From the NCBI GenBank assembly GCA_000831005.1, contig CP007152.1:3906001-3970000 (forward strand): 64,000 nt of DNA. Direction: 5' to 3'. Each line of letters begins with the position of its first letter. The stretch's first letter is position 1. Positions 20,609 to 30,588 of this stretch are shown here, piece after piece. This DNA is from Marinobacter salarius (GTDB taxonomy: Bacteria; Pseudomonadota; Gammaproteobacteria; Pseudomonadales; Oleiphilaceae). Under the pieces are notes generated by a model. The model did not search any database and was not told the origin of the DNA. It worked only from the letters and a program-made list of their open reading frames with translations. The translations under genes and the position numbers were made by a program.

Positions 20609-21302
20609 CCATGTCGACGTCTGCTATGGCAGCTTCAAGGCACTGACCGATATTTCGATGACGGTGGATGCCGGGGAGCTGGTTGTTCTACTCGGGGCCA
20701 ATGGCGCCGGTAAAAGCAGCCTGTTCAATGCCATTAGTGGCCTGGTAAAGCCGACGGCCGGCGAGATCCAGTTCGAAGACAAACAGCTCAACGGTATGAA
20801 AGCCAGCGCGGTCGTCGCCAGCGGCGTAGTGCAGTGTGCCGAAGGCCGAAAACTGTTTCCGCAGATGAGCGTCATGCAGAACCTGATGATGGGGGCCTAC
20901 GTGCACCGACGTGATCGGCAGGGCAACCGCAAGCGCCTGAACGAAGTGTTGGAGCTGTTCCCGATCCTCGCAGACAAGGCCGATGAGCCTGCCGGATCTC
21001 TGTCCGGGGGGCAGCAACAGATGGTGGCCATCGGCCGCGCCATGATGAGCCGCCCCCGCTTGCTGATGCTGGATGAGCCATCCCTTGGCCTGGCTCCCCT
21101 GGTGGTCAAGCAAGTGTTCGAAACCGTCAAAAAAATCAACAGCCTGGGCACAACCGTGCTGTTGGCAGAGCAGAATGCGTTTGCGGCCCTGAAGATTGCC
21201 CACCGTGCTTATGTTATGGAGAACGGCCATCTGGTCATGGAAGGCGACCGGGAGACGATGCTGGGCAACGAACAGGTTCGCAAGGCGTATATCGGGGCCT
21301 GA
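20595..21302 (+). CDS. livF: ABC transporter ATP-binding protein (LivF-like)
   Basis: Protein of 235 residues. Walker A GANGAGKSS, Q-loop region VQCAEGRKLFPQMSV, a normal signature SLSGGQQQMVAIGRAMM, Walker B LLMLDEPSLGLAP and switch region LLAEQNAFAAL. The ATG at 20595 is chosen over GTG 20586 because GGAGGTG lies 6 bases upstream; it lies inside the end of livG. It would form the nucleotide-binding pair with the LivG-like protein. Confidence 0.9.
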   Translation: MLQLNHVDVCYGSFKALTDISMTVDAGELVVLLGANGAGKSSLFNAISGLVKPTAGEIQFEDKQLNGMKASAVVASGVVQCAEGRKLFPQMSVMQNLMMGAYVHRRDRQGNRKRLNEVLELFPILADKADEPAGSLSGGQQQMVAIGRAMMSRPRLLMLDEPSLGLAPLVVKQVFETVKKINSLGTTVLLAEQNAFAALKIAHRAYVMENGHLVMEGDRETMLGNEQVRKAYIGA

Positions 21303-21358
21303 CCGGCTACATACAACAACAATCAGAGTGACACGCACAACACAACCAGGAGACAACA

Positions 21359-22506
21359 ATGAAAATAGTCAGGAAACTGGGTCAGGCTGTCGCGGCGGCA
21401 ACCCTTGGGATGAGCCTGTCCGCCGGTGCAATGGCGGGCGAAGTCAACATCGGATTCACCGGCCCGCTGAGTGGCGGCGCTGCTTTGTACGGTGAAAATA
21501 CGCTGTCCGGGCTGCGAATGGCGGTGGCGGAAATCAACGCGGCGGGCGGTTTTGACCTGAACGGCGAAAAGACCACGGTCAACCTGGTCCCCCTGGACGA
21601 TCGTTACTCACCGGCGCAGGCGGCGACCAATGCCAAGCGACTGAAGCAGGAGTCCAACGTGTCGGCGGTGTTCGTGCCTCACTCCGGTGGTATTTTTGCC
21701 CTCCAGGACTTCAACGAGAAAGACAATTTTCTGGTGATGGCCTACTCCAGCGTGCCCAGCATCACCGAAAAGGGCAACAGCCTGACGTTGCGTATTCCTC
21801 CCACCTTTGATGGCTACGTGCGGGCCTTTACCGACTACGCCCTTGAGCACGAGGGCAAGAAGCTGGGCATGGGCGGCGCAACCCATGAATACGCCAAAAT
21901 CTGGGGCGCCATGATCAAGAAAGAGTGGGAGTCCAAAGGGGGAGAAGTGGTTTCTGACAACCCCATGGACTACAACAAATCGGCGGATTTCTTTACCGGC
22001 GTCAGCGTATCATTTCAGAAAGCCCGGACGTGATGTTTGTGGGCGGCGCCTCCGAGCCGACCGGTCTGGTGGTACAACAGGCCCGCCAGATGGGCTTCCA
22101 GGGCGGCTTTATCGTGATGGACCAGGCCAAGATTGACGAAGTGGCCCAGGTAGCCGGTGGCCTGGACATGGTGGAAGGCGCCATCGGCGTGGTTCCACTG
22201 AGCGTCTATGACACCCCGGCGGCCAAAGACTTCATCAAGCGCTACAAGGCCGAGTACGACAAAATGCCCGGATCCGAAGCCGCCTACAACTACCTGGCGC
22301 TGCACGCCCTGGTGGAAGCCATGGACGCCACCGAGTCCACCGACCCGAAAACCATCCGCGCTGCGATCGGCGATGCCCTGAAAAACATGGACACCCGCAA
22401 GAACCCGTACGAAGTCACCGAAGTCACCGAAAACGGTGGTTTCGTGACGGAGACGACCCTGGCCGTGGTGAAAGACGGCGAGATTGTTCGGGAAGAGATC
22501 AAGTGA
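21359..22506 (+). CDS. ABC transporter substrate-binding protein (LivJ/LivK-like; frame broken once)
   Basis: About 382 residues after restoring one C near 22006 (AGCCGTATC read as AGCGTATC). A signal peptide ends near SAGAMAG, then the type I periplasmic binding fold begins VNIGFTGPLSGGAALYGEN. Further family features: NGEKTTVNLVPLDDRYSPAQ and DVMFVGGASEPTGLVVQQA. It is the last gene of the importer operon and is followed by a strong terminator. The ligand is unknown; the acyl-CoA neighbourhood favours a carboxylic acid. Confidence 0.9.
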
Positions 22507-22534
22507 TGGGGGTATCAGCACCCATCTGAATGAG

Positions 22535-22561
22535 AAAAGGGGCCCAAGGGCCCCTTTTTTT
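22535..22561 (+). terminator. Rho-independent terminator of the liv-type operon
   Basis: AAAAGGGGCCC and GGGCCCCTTTT arms with a two-base loop followed by further T. The symmetric A/T flanks mean it can also serve the convergent MaoC-like gene operon ending at 22586. Confidence 0.9.
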
Positions 22562-22585
22562 GTGTTGCTTCTGGCGTCTGACCGA

Positions 22586-23041
22586 TCAGGCCACGTACAT
22601 CACCAGGTTCTCTGCCACGCAGGCAGGCTTGTCCTCTCCACGGATTTCCACGGTGGTTCGGTAGGTGGCCAGCGTGCGCTGATCATCCACCCTGGACACA
22701 TCCAGCAATTCCATCTTGCTACGGATATCCGCCCCGGATTTCACCGCCGCAGGAAAGCGCAGCTTATTGATGCCGTAGTTAATGCTGGCGCCTTTGCCCT
22801 GCACGTCAATGACCTCCTGATTCAGCAGTGGAATCAGCGACGCGGTCAGAAACCCATGGGCGACGGGGCTCTTCCACGGCGTTTCCCGCGTGGCCCGCTC
22901 AACATCCAGATGAATCCACTGGTGATCGCCCGTGGCGTCCGCAAACGCCTGAATCATCTCCTGGGTGACGGTTTTCCAAGGGCTATGGCCAATGGTAGTG
23001 CCGCAAAAATGTTCAAGATCGTTTAATTCAACAGAGAGCAT
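22586..23041 (-). CDS. MaoC-like hotdog dehydratase
   Basis: About 151 residues with the MaoC (R)-hydratase pattern: ADATGDHQWIHLDVERATRE carries the catalytic Asp/His, and SPVAHGFLTASLIPLL is the second conserved block. Such enzymes hydrate enoyl-CoA in an R-specific manner. It is the last gene of a minus-strand operon with a class II aldolase-like protein and the two PimC/PimD-like dehydrogenases. Start 23041 is preferred for the GGAAG just upstream; 23053 is the alternative. Confidence 0.85.
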   Translation of the reverse strand: MLSVELNDLEHFCGTTIGHSPWKTVTQEMIQAFADATGDHQWIHLDVERATRETPWKSPVAHGFLTASLIPLLNQEVIDVQGKGASINYGINKLRFPAAVKSGADIRSKMELLDVSRVDDQRTLATYRTTVEIRGEDKPACVAENLVMYVA

Positions 23042-23079
23042 ATCTGCTTCCATGGTGCACAAGGTGCAAAGTCAGAGAC

Positions 23080-23841
23080 TCAAACAGCGTACCCGGGATT
23101 CTTGCTATCCAGAAGCCGAACCAATGCGGGCCAGGTCAATGCCGCCGCACTACCCAGCGACTGAGACTGGTCAGCGGTTGTCTGAATGGCCTGCTCTGAC
23201 GGCATACAGGTTGGCCCGCAGCTCTGGGCCTTGACCTGGATCTCGCAGGCCTTCATCAGAAAATACAGATAGGTGAACGTCTCCGGCACGTCCTTGCCCG
23301 CCGTCAGCACCCCGTGATTGCGCAGCATCATCATCGACTTGTCACCCAGGTCCCTGATCAGCCGCTCGCGCTCATCCAGGTTCAGCGCCACACCTTCATA
23401 ATCGTGATAGCTCAGGTGATTCAGGCACAGCATCGCCGTCTGGCTCAGGGGCAACAGACCATCCCGGTGCGCCGACACAGCCACCCCATCAGGCGCGTGC
23501 AGGTGCATCACCGCTCCGGCATCCTCGCGGCCCATGTGAACGGCACTGTGAATGGTGAATCCGGCCGGATTTACACGGGCGAGGCCGCCAGGCTCCACCA
23601 CCTGGCCATCCTTATCCACCTTCACCAGTGACGACGCGGTGATTTCATGGAACAGAAGCCCATAGGGGTTGATCAGGAAATGATGATCCGGCCCCGGCAC
23701 CCGTGCCGAAAGGTGGGTGAACACCAGATCGTCCCAGCCAAACAGCGCCACCAGGCGATAGGCGGCGGCCAGCTCGGTACGGACCTTCCATTCGGCTTTT
23801 CTCAGATCCCGTTGTGATGACTGATCGTCTGTTGTCGTCAT
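23080..23841 (-). CDS. Class II aldolase/adducin-family protein
   Basis: Protein of 253 residues. The zinc-binding histidines are visible in AVMHLHAPDGVAVSA and in MMLRNHGVLTAGKDV, and the N-terminal block FTHLSARVPGPDHHFLINPYG is characteristic. Family members are zinc-dependent aldolases or decarboxylases, mostly of sugar phosphates, but members inside acyl-CoA operons have no assigned reaction that I know. It sits 18 bases downstream of the PimD-like gene. Confidence 0.85.
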   Translation of the reverse strand: MTTTDDQSSQRDLRKAEWKVRTELAAAYRLVALFGWDDLVFTHLSARVPGPDHHFLINPYGLLFHEITASSLVKVDKDGQVVEPGGLARVNPAGFTIHSAVHMGREDAGAVMHLHAPDGVAVSAHRDGLLPLSQTAMLCLNHLSYHDYEGVALNLDERERLIRDLGDKSMMMLRNHGVLTAGKDVPETFTYLYFLMKACEIQVKAQSCGPTCMPSEQAIQTTADQSQSLGSAAALTWPALVRLLDSKNPGYAV

Positions 23842-23858
23842 GATGAGAGCCTCAGCTG

Positions 23859-25000
23859 TCAGCCTGCCTGCAACAAAGTGGCGTATTGCTCCAGATGGTA
23901 ATCGTCATCCCCCAACTGGTGATTGATGGCGATCAGCCGCTTCGCGTAGTGGGCAAAGTTATACTCCCAGGTCATGCCGATACCACCGTGGGACTGAATG
24001 CCGGCCTCGGAGATGAATTGACCGGCACGGCCAATCACGTTCTTGGCGGCGGCCAGCACGCGGCGGCGTTCATCACTGGGTTCGCTGTCGGCGACGCTGG
24101 CGGCAAGAATTGCCATGGAACGAGCCTGCTCCAGTTCCGACATCATATCCACCATACGGTGCTGCAACACCTGGAACCGGCCGATAGGCACGCCAAACTG
24201 CTTGCGCTGTTTGAGGTAATCCAGAGTCAGCTCATTGGCCATTTCCATGACGCCCACAGCCTCGGCGCAGATGGCGGCGATAGCGCGACCGGCCTGATAC
24301 TCGATCACCCCGGCAGCCTTGCCTTCTTCTCCCAGCAACGCGTCGGCACCGACCTGGACGTTGTTCAAGGTAATGTCACAGCCGCGGGAGCCGTCGATAG
24401 TGGGGTAAGCTCGGCGCTCAACGCCAGCGGTATCCGGGCTCAGGGCAAACAGGCTGATGCCGTCGGCATCGCGGGCGTCGCCTGAGGTGCGTGCGGACAC
24501 CACGATCAGGTCGGCACAGTGGCCGCTGATCACCACGGCCTTGCGGCCGTTCAGAGCATAGCCCTCGCCGTTTTTCTCGGCACGGGTTTCCACGTTATTC
24601 AGGTCATAGAAGCTCTGGGGCTCTTGCAGGCCTACAGCGGCTTTCAGTTCGCCGCTGGCGATGCCGGCCAGCCAGGTGTCTTTCTGGCTGTCGTTGCCTG
24701 CCTGGCCAATCAGGCCGCCGCCCAGAATAATGGACTGCACATATGGCTCCAGGCAAAGCCCGCGGCCCAGCTCAGTCATAACGGACTGAACTTCCACACC
24801 GCTGCCGCCAAAGCCACCGAGTTCCTCGGAAAAAGGTACAGCGGTCAGGCCCAGCTCGCTAAGCTGCTGCCAGAAATCGGCGCTGAAGCCAGTTCCGTCT
24901 CACTGAACGCCAGTCGTTTTTCAAAACTGTACTCACCGCGCACCAGCCGTTCCACGGTGTCCTGCAGCATCTGCTGCTCTTCATTAAGTCGGAAATCCAT
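23859..25000 (-). CDS. Acyl-CoA dehydrogenase, PimD-like small subunit type (frame broken once)
   Basis: About 380 residues after restoring one G near 24889 (CTGGGCTTC read as CTGGCTTC). It starts MDFRLNEEQQMLQDTVERLV and has the FAD fold with SHGGIGMTWEYNFAHYAKRL near the end. The sequence resembles the small subunit of pimeloyl-CoA dehydrogenase pairs. It lies 10 bases after its large-subunit partner (25011-26206). The pair would oxidise a dicarboxyl-CoA or other acyl-CoA to the 2,3-enoyl-CoA. Confidence 0.85.
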
Positions 25001-25010
25001 GGTCGTCTCC

Positions 25011-26206
25011 TTAAAGCCCGAGAATCATTTTCGACACGATGTTCTTCTGGATCTCGTTGGATCCGCCGAAGATCGACAGCTTGCGGTTGTTGAAGTACTG
25101 GGCCGACAGGGGAGCGGCATCTTTATCCGACAGGAAGTCGCCCTCGTAATCCATATTCATCTCCTCTTCGAGGAACGGCAGGGCATAGGGCCCGATCGCG
25201 CGGCGGGCGAGATCATTGATGGCCTGGCGGATCTCGGTGCCTTTTACTTTCAGCATGGAACTTTCCGCACCCGGCACACCGCCACCTTCAACAGAGGCAA
25301 TAATACGCAGGTTGCTGATGGCGGCTGCCGTGAGGTCGATTTCCACTTTGGCGATGCGCTGACTGAATGAGGGGTCCTCAAGCAGCGGCCGACCGTTTTT
25401 CAGGCGGCGTGATGCCAGGTTTTTCAGGTGCGACAGTGCTGCCTTGGACATACCGATACCGGCCAGGCCGGTGCGCTCGTAAGTCAGAAGATACTTGGCA
25501 TAGGTCCAGCCTTTATCCTCTTCGCCCACCAGGTTCTCAACCGGCACCTTCACGTCCTCGAAGAACACTTCGTTAACTTCATGCTCACCATCCAGAGTGA
25601 TGATGGGGCGCACGGTAATGCCCGGTGTGTCCATATCGATGAGCAGGAACGAAATACCTTCCTGGTTCTTGACCTCGGTGTTGGTACGCACCAGGCAGAA
25701 GATCATGTTGGCGTGCTGGCCCAGGGTGGTCCAGGTTTTCTGGCCGTTAACAATGTAATGGTCGCCATCACGCACAGCACGGGTTTTAAGAGACGCCAGG
25801 TCAGAGCCCGCGCCGGGTTCGGAATACCCCTGGCACCACCAGTCCTCGCCGCTGAGGATGCGCGGCAGGTACGTCTGCTTCTGTTCCTCGCTGCCGAACT
25901 TGATGATCACCGGCGCCACCATATTCACCCCGAACGGGATGGAGCGGGGAACGCCGTAACGGCAGGATTCTTCGTCCCAGATGTGCTTTTGCACGGGCGT
26001 CCACTCTACACCGCCGTACTCTTCCGGCCAGTGGGTCGCGTACCAGCCTGCTCGCAAAGGATTTTCTGCCAGCGCTGATGGTCCTCTTTGGACAGGCGGC
26101 GGAATCCTTTCACTTTGGCGGCGATGTCGGCCGGCAGCTTTTCATCCAGGAACGCACGCACTTCGTCACGGAAGGCGAGTTCCTCGGCGGTGTAGTTCAT
26201 GTTCAT
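25011..26206 (-). CDS. Acyl-CoA dehydrogenase, PimC-like large subunit type (frame broken once)
   Basis: About 398 residues after restoring one G near 26047 (GAGCAGGGCTGG read as GAGCAGGCTGG). Motifs: GYSEPGAGSDLASLKTRA, NGQKTWTTLGQHANMIFCLV and IFGGSNEIQKNIVSKMILGL, all typical of flavin acyl-CoA dehydrogenases. FLDEKLPADIAAKVK at the N-terminus is typical of the large subunit of PimC/PimD pairs. First gene of the four-gene minus-strand operon. Confidence 0.87.
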
Positions 26207-26357
26207 CGAATCAACCTCGTTAATGCATTACAGCGAAAATATATACCGCATAGCAGAATTACTCAATGATCTTTCATGGGTTGCTCGTCTGTCAATGCTA
26301 ATGAAACAACAAAACACAGAGTAATTACCGATTTCATTAAAATTTGGTTTCACTCAC

Positions 26358-26386
26358 TTGTTGATAACAAAAGTATTGTCTATATT
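26358..26386 (+). promoter_or_regulatory. Candidate sigma70 promoter of the porin gene
   Basis: TTGTTG (26358-26363) and TATATT (26381-26386) are separated by 17 bases in an AT-rich 331-base interval between the divergent PimC-like and porin genes. A dyad resembling the IclR-type operator lies just downstream at 26404-26420, where it could block initiation or elongation. A further half-site ATACCGCA lies at 26435. Confidence 0.45.
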
Positions 26387-26403
26387 CGAAAACACGGAAG
26401 CTG

Positions 26404-26420
26404 GTACTGCTATGCGAAAC
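26404..26420. promoter_or_regulatory. IclR-type operator candidate
   Basis: GTACTGCTATGCGAAAC matches 14 of 17 positions of the minus-strand reading of the dyad at 30487-30503 (GTTCCGCTATACGAAAC). It lies between the divergent PimC-like operon and the porin gene. Confidence 0.45.
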
Positions 26421-26537
26421 CTAACAATCACAAAATACCGCACAGTGAAACAGCGTGATTGATTTGGTGTGTCCCAGTGCCGGCACCGGAACGTCCAATA
26501 ACAACGACATGAAATCAACTCCGTTAAGAGGTTTGAG

Positions 26538-27860
26538 ATGACAACAACAATACCTTCCCAGGTGCGTCCCTTGCTCCGAGCCGTGGTTATTGCCGGGCTG
26601 CCGCTGATGGCCATCGGTTCCGGCTCCGCGCTGGCGCAAAGCACTGAGCTGGACGAACTGCGAGAGCGGGTCCAACAGCTGGAAAACAAACTGGAAGGCG
26701 CCGTGTCTACCGCGCCTGAATTGACAGAAGACAACCCCTATTTGCTGCGAGACGGCGACGGGATCAAGATTGGAAGCACAACGATTTCATTCGGTGGTTT
26801 TATCAAGGCCGACGCTATTTTTGGTTCCCACGGGAATGGCAGCCTGAACAGCTACAGCATTGGTTTGCCGAGAACCTTCGCGAGTGCCGCGGCTTCGGAT
26901 GAAAGCGACTGGAAGACCGGTTTCTCGGCCCGGGAATCACGGATCAGTATCGGCACCAAAACCGAGGATGTCGTCGGTCACACGCTGACCACCTACCTGG
27001 AGATGGACTTTAACCAGGACCTTAACGACGGCATGAATGAAACCGGTAACGAGATCGTGTCCAACAGTTATTCCCCCCGTTTGCGCCAGGCCTACGGTTC
27101 CTGGAACGGCTGGGATTTTGGTCAGACCTACACCACGTTCACCGACCTGGCGGCCATGCCGGAAATCCTTGATCAGGGCAAGCAAGCGGCTTTTATCTAC
27201 GCAACCCAGCCTATGATTCGCTACAACATGGCTGCGCCAGGCGGGAAGCTGATGGTTTCCCTGGAGAATCCCGAAGACGGCTACTACGGCAACTCCTACG
27301 ACGATCAGTCCTACCCGGATCTCGCAATGCGGTACCAGATCCGAGGTAACTACGGGTTTTACTCCATTGCCGGTTTGCTGCGGAATTTTGAAGACAACGC
27401 AGCGGATGAAACCATAACTGACGGAGCCGTATCTTTGAGTGCCCGCATTCCGACGGTTGGCCGTGATGATCTGCGCCTGCAGTACAGCTATGGCGCGCTC
27501 GGCCGGTACATGGGCCTGCTGACGTACCCGGACGTGGATCTGGCAGCTCTCGCCCAAGGCGATGTCGAACCTCTCAAGACCTATGGTGCCACAGCGGCCT
27601 ATCGCCACTTCTGGTCGCCTGCATGGCGTAGCACCCTGACGGTCTCGCACACGGAAATTGTTGATGATCTGGTTGCACCGCCTGCCGGAACGTTGAGTTA
27701 CTTCGACTCGTCGACCTCGGTTCACGCCAACATACTATGGTCTGCCCACCGCAATCTGACGCTGGGACTGGAGTACGCCTATTGGGATTTCGGTGAGATT
27801 GCCACCAGTAGCAGCATGCAGTATGAGCAGGTCATGGCCTCCGCGAAATTGAGCTTCTGA
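26538..27860 (+). CDS. DcaP-like outer membrane porin
   Basis: Protein of 440 residues with a signal peptide ending GSALAQ, a short coiled coil after it (ELDELRERVQQLENKLEG), then a barrel starting ISFGGFIKADAIFGSHGNG and ending VMASAKLSF. This is the layout of the DcaP trimeric porin family, first named with dicarboxylic acid genes of Acinetobacter. It would let small organic anions through the outer membrane and pairs logically with the LivHMGF-type importer. A terminator follows directly. Confidence 0.82.
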   Translation: MTTTIPSQVRPLLRAVVIAGLPLMAIGSGSALAQSTELDELRERVQQLENKLEGAVSTAPELTEDNPYLLRDGDGIKIGSTTISFGGFIKADAIFGSHGNGSLNSYSIGLPRTFASAAASDESDWKTGFSARESRISIGTKTEDVVGHTLTTYLEMDFNQDLNDGMNETGNEIVSNSYSPRLRQAYGSWNGWDFGQTYTTFTDLAAMPEILDQGKQAAFIYATQPMIRYNMAAPGGKLMVSLENPEDGYYGNSYDDQSYPDLAMRYQIRGNYGFYSIAGLLRNFEDNAADETITDGAVSLSARIPTVGRDDLRLQYSYGALGRYMGLLTYPDVDLAALAQGDVEPLKTYGATAAYRHFWSPAWRSTLTVSHTEIVDDLVAPPAGTLSYFDSSTSVHANILWSAHRNLTLGLEYAYWDFGEIATSSSMQYEQVMASAKLSF

Positions 27861-27910
27861 TCGATAAACGTCTGACATAAACCAATTCTAAGGTGCTTTT
27901 ATGCATCCTT

Positions 27911-27944
27911 GCCTCGGAGTGCTCCCCCGCTCCGGGGCTTTTTT
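27911..27944 (+). terminator. Rho-independent terminator of the porin gene
   Basis: GC-rich stem GCCTCGGAG / CTCCGGGGC with a loop of Cs, followed by TTTTTT, 50 bases after the porin stop. Confidence 0.85.
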
Positions 27945-27952
27945 GTGGGCAT

Positions 27953-27982
27953 AAAAAAAGCAGAGCCGGAGCTCTGCTTTTT
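27953..27982 (-). terminator. Rho-independent terminator of the GcdH-like operon
   Basis: AAAAAGCAGAG / CTCTGCTTTTT stem with a six-base loop and T run on the minus strand, about 20 bases after the repaired stop of the GcdH-like gene. Confidence 0.85.
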
Positions 27983-28001
27983 GGAGCTATGGGCAGCAGG
28001 A

Positions 28002-29169
28002 TCAGCTGAAAGCCTGAATCCCGGTCTGTCCGCGGCCCAGAATCAGGCGTGGACATCGTGAGTACCTTCATAGGTATTCACCGCCTCCAGGTTCATCACG
28101 TGGCGGATGACATGGTATTCGTCGGCGATACCATTGCCGCCGTGCATGTCACGGGCTACCCGTGCGATGTCCAGGGCCTTGCCGCAGTTGTTGCGCTTGA
28201 GCATGGAGATGGCGTCTGTCGAGTAGGTGCCGGCGTCTATCATACGGCCCAGTTGCAAGGCGCCCTGAAGGCCCAGGGTGATCTCGGTCTGCATATCCGC
28301 CAGCTTCTTCTGGATCAGCTGGTTGGCTGCCAGAGGCTTGCCAAACTGCTTGCGCTCGAGCGTGTAATTGAGGGCCGTATGCCAGCAGAACTCGGCAGCG
28401 CCCATGGAGCCCCAACTGATGCCGAAACGGGCCTTGTTCAGGCAACTGAAAGGACCTTTCAGACCTTCCACGTCGAGCTTGTTCTCGTCCGGGACAAAGA
28501 CTTCGTCCATAAAGATGGACCCGGTCTCGGAAGCCCGCAGGGAAAACTTGCCCTCAATCTTCGGCGTGTCCAGGCCCTTGGCACCAACGCGTTCGATCAC
28601 GAAACCGGTGATTTTGCCCTCGAGCTTGGCCCAGACCACACAAACATCGGCAATGGGCGAGTTGGTGATCCAGGTTTTGGAGCCACTGACCAGATAGCCG
28701 CCGTCGACTTTCTTGGCACGGGTTTCCATGTTGCCCGGGTCAGACCCATGGTTGGGCTCGGTCAGGCCAAAGCAGCCCACTTTTTCGCCGGATGCCAGTT
28801 GGGGCAGGATGCGTTTTTTCAGGGCTTCCTGGCCAAAGGCGTGAATCGGGTGAATAACCAGTGACGACTGGACACTCAGGCTGAACGATAGGCGCTATCA
28901 ACCCGTTCCACTTCGCGTGCAATCAGGCCGTAGCACACGTGGTTCAGGCCGGGGCCGCCGTATTCTTCCGGCAGGGTAGCGCCGAGCATGCCCAGATCGC
29001 CCATGTCGGTAAAAATGGAACGGTCGAACTTCTCATGCCGGTTCGCTTCGGTAATGCCGGGCATCAGGCGCTGATCGCAGAACGAACGGATACTGTCACG
29101 TACCTGACGCTCGGTTTCATCCAGTTGCTTGTCGAACTGCAGCAGGTCATCCCAGGGTGCGGAAGCCAT
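28002..29169 (-). CDS. gcdH: Glutaryl-CoA dehydrogenase-like acyl-CoA dehydrogenase (frame broken twice)
   Basis: About 389 residues after restoring one C near 28884 and one near 28047. The second repair recovers the normal C-terminus LILGRGQTGIQAF, which is the usual end of GcdH proteins. Motifs: GCFGLTEPNHGSDPGNMET, VSGSKTWITNSPIADVCVVW and MHGGNGIADEYHVIRH. GcdH oxidises and decarboxylates glutaryl-CoA to crotonyl-CoA, the last specific step for odd-chain dicarboxylates such as pimelate. The ATG at 29169 is preceded by GAGGAG. It lies downstream of the thiolase gene. Confidence 0.87.
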
Positions 29170-29188
29170 TGTGTGTCTCCTCAGAAAA

Positions 29189-30392
29189 TTAGTCGGTTGT
29201 TCGTTCAATCACAGCGGCAATGCCTTGGCCAACGCCAATGCACATGCTGATCAATGCGTAACGTCCGCCACTGCGTTCAAGCTGGCGGGTGGCGGTCAAT
29301 GCAATCCGTGCACCGGACGCCCCAAGGGGGTGACCAACCGCAATGGCGCCACCGTTGGGGTTCAGCCTGGAATCGGTCGGGTCGATGCCCAGTTTGTGGG
29401 TGCAGCCAAGAACCTGGGCCGCAAAGGCTTCGTTGATCTCGATGACGTCCATATCGTTGATGCCGAGGCCCGCGCGGGCGAGGGCCTTCTCGCTGGCGGG
29501 TACCGGGCCGTAGCCCATAACCTGTGGCGGAACACCGGCAATCGCTGCGGATACAATACGGGCCCGGGGCTGAATACCGGCCTTTTCGCCGGCTTTGCGA
29601 GAGCCGATGATCAGGGCGGCGGCGCCATCGTTGATGCCCGAGGCGTTGCCGGCAGTCACCACGCCTCCTTCGAACAGTGGGCGCAGGCCGGCCAGTGCCT
29701 CGTGGGTGGACTGAGGCCGCGGATGCTCATCGCTGTTCACGCTGACGGGTGGTTTTTTCCGGCCCTGAGGCACGTCAATGCATAATCTCTTCATTATAGA
29801 AGCCATCTTTCAGTGCGGCGTCGTATCGGGCCTGGCTCTGAGCGGCAAACTGATCCACGGTGTCCCGGCTGAGGTTGAGCTCCCTGGCAATGTTGTCGGC
29901 GGTTTCGGGCATGGTGTCGGCACCGAAGTCGGCCTCAATGCGAGGGTTGGGGAAGCGGGCCCCGATGGTACTGTCAAAGGCACGAAAGTCGCGGCTGAAC
30001 GGGCTTTCGCTCTTGGCCATCACAAACGGTGCCCGGCTCATGCTTTCAGCGCCACCGGCGACAAACAGCTCGCCCTCATCGCAGCGAACCGCCCTGGCGG
30101 CGTCGATGATGGCTGCCAGACCAGAGCCACACAGGCGGTTAACGGTCAGGCCGCCGGTTTCAACAGGAAGGCCGGCCAACAGCCCGGCATGGCGGGCCAG
30201 GTTACGGGCGTCCTCGCCGGCCTGGTTGGTGCAACCGGCAATAACGTCTTCGTAGGCCTCAAGGGCAAAGGCGTTGCGCTCAACCAGCGCTTTGATAACG
30301 CTGGCCAGAAGGTTGTCAGGGCGAACCCTGGCCAATGCGCCGGCGTGTCGACCGAAGGGTGTTCGTAGCCCATCGTAGATGAAAGCGCTCAT
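29189..30392 (-). CDS. 3-oxoadipyl-CoA thiolase-like acyltransferase (frame broken once)
   Basis: About 401 residues if two bases are restored near 29780 (ATGCCCATTGAC read as ATGCATTGAC) or one is removed. Active-site cysteine in VNRLCGSGLAAI, histidine in GGAIAVGHPLGASGARI and the second cysteine in LISMCIGVGQG. The segment VTAGNASGINDGAAAL and the overall pattern are closest to PcaF/DcaF thiolases that cleave 3-oxoadipyl-CoA to succinyl-CoA and acetyl-CoA, the end step for even-chain dicarboxylates. ATG 30392 has GGGAGA upstream. Confidence 0.82.
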
Positions 30393-30486
30393 GGCATCTC
30401 CCATTTGATCAGACATGGTTCCCATTGTGATCTTCCATTTGTAAGGAGGGAAGGGGTGGGCTTGTCATGTCATTAGTGTTGATATA

Positions 30487-30503
30487 GTTTCGTATAGCGG
30501 AAC
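30487..30503. promoter_or_regulatory. IclR-type operator candidate between divergent genes
   Basis: GTTTCGTATAGCGGAAC is a near-perfect dyad (GTTTCG / CGGAAC arms) in the 196-base interval between the thiolase operon (minus) and the membrane protein gene (plus). It shares its arms with the sites at 17807, 26404 and 34249. Confidence 0.5.
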
Positions 30504-30588
30504 TAAGTTTTGTATATTGACTGTTGAAGACTAATCCGGGTCTGTTTGAAATGCAACCGATACCACCAACCGAGGTCAGTAATCTGCG

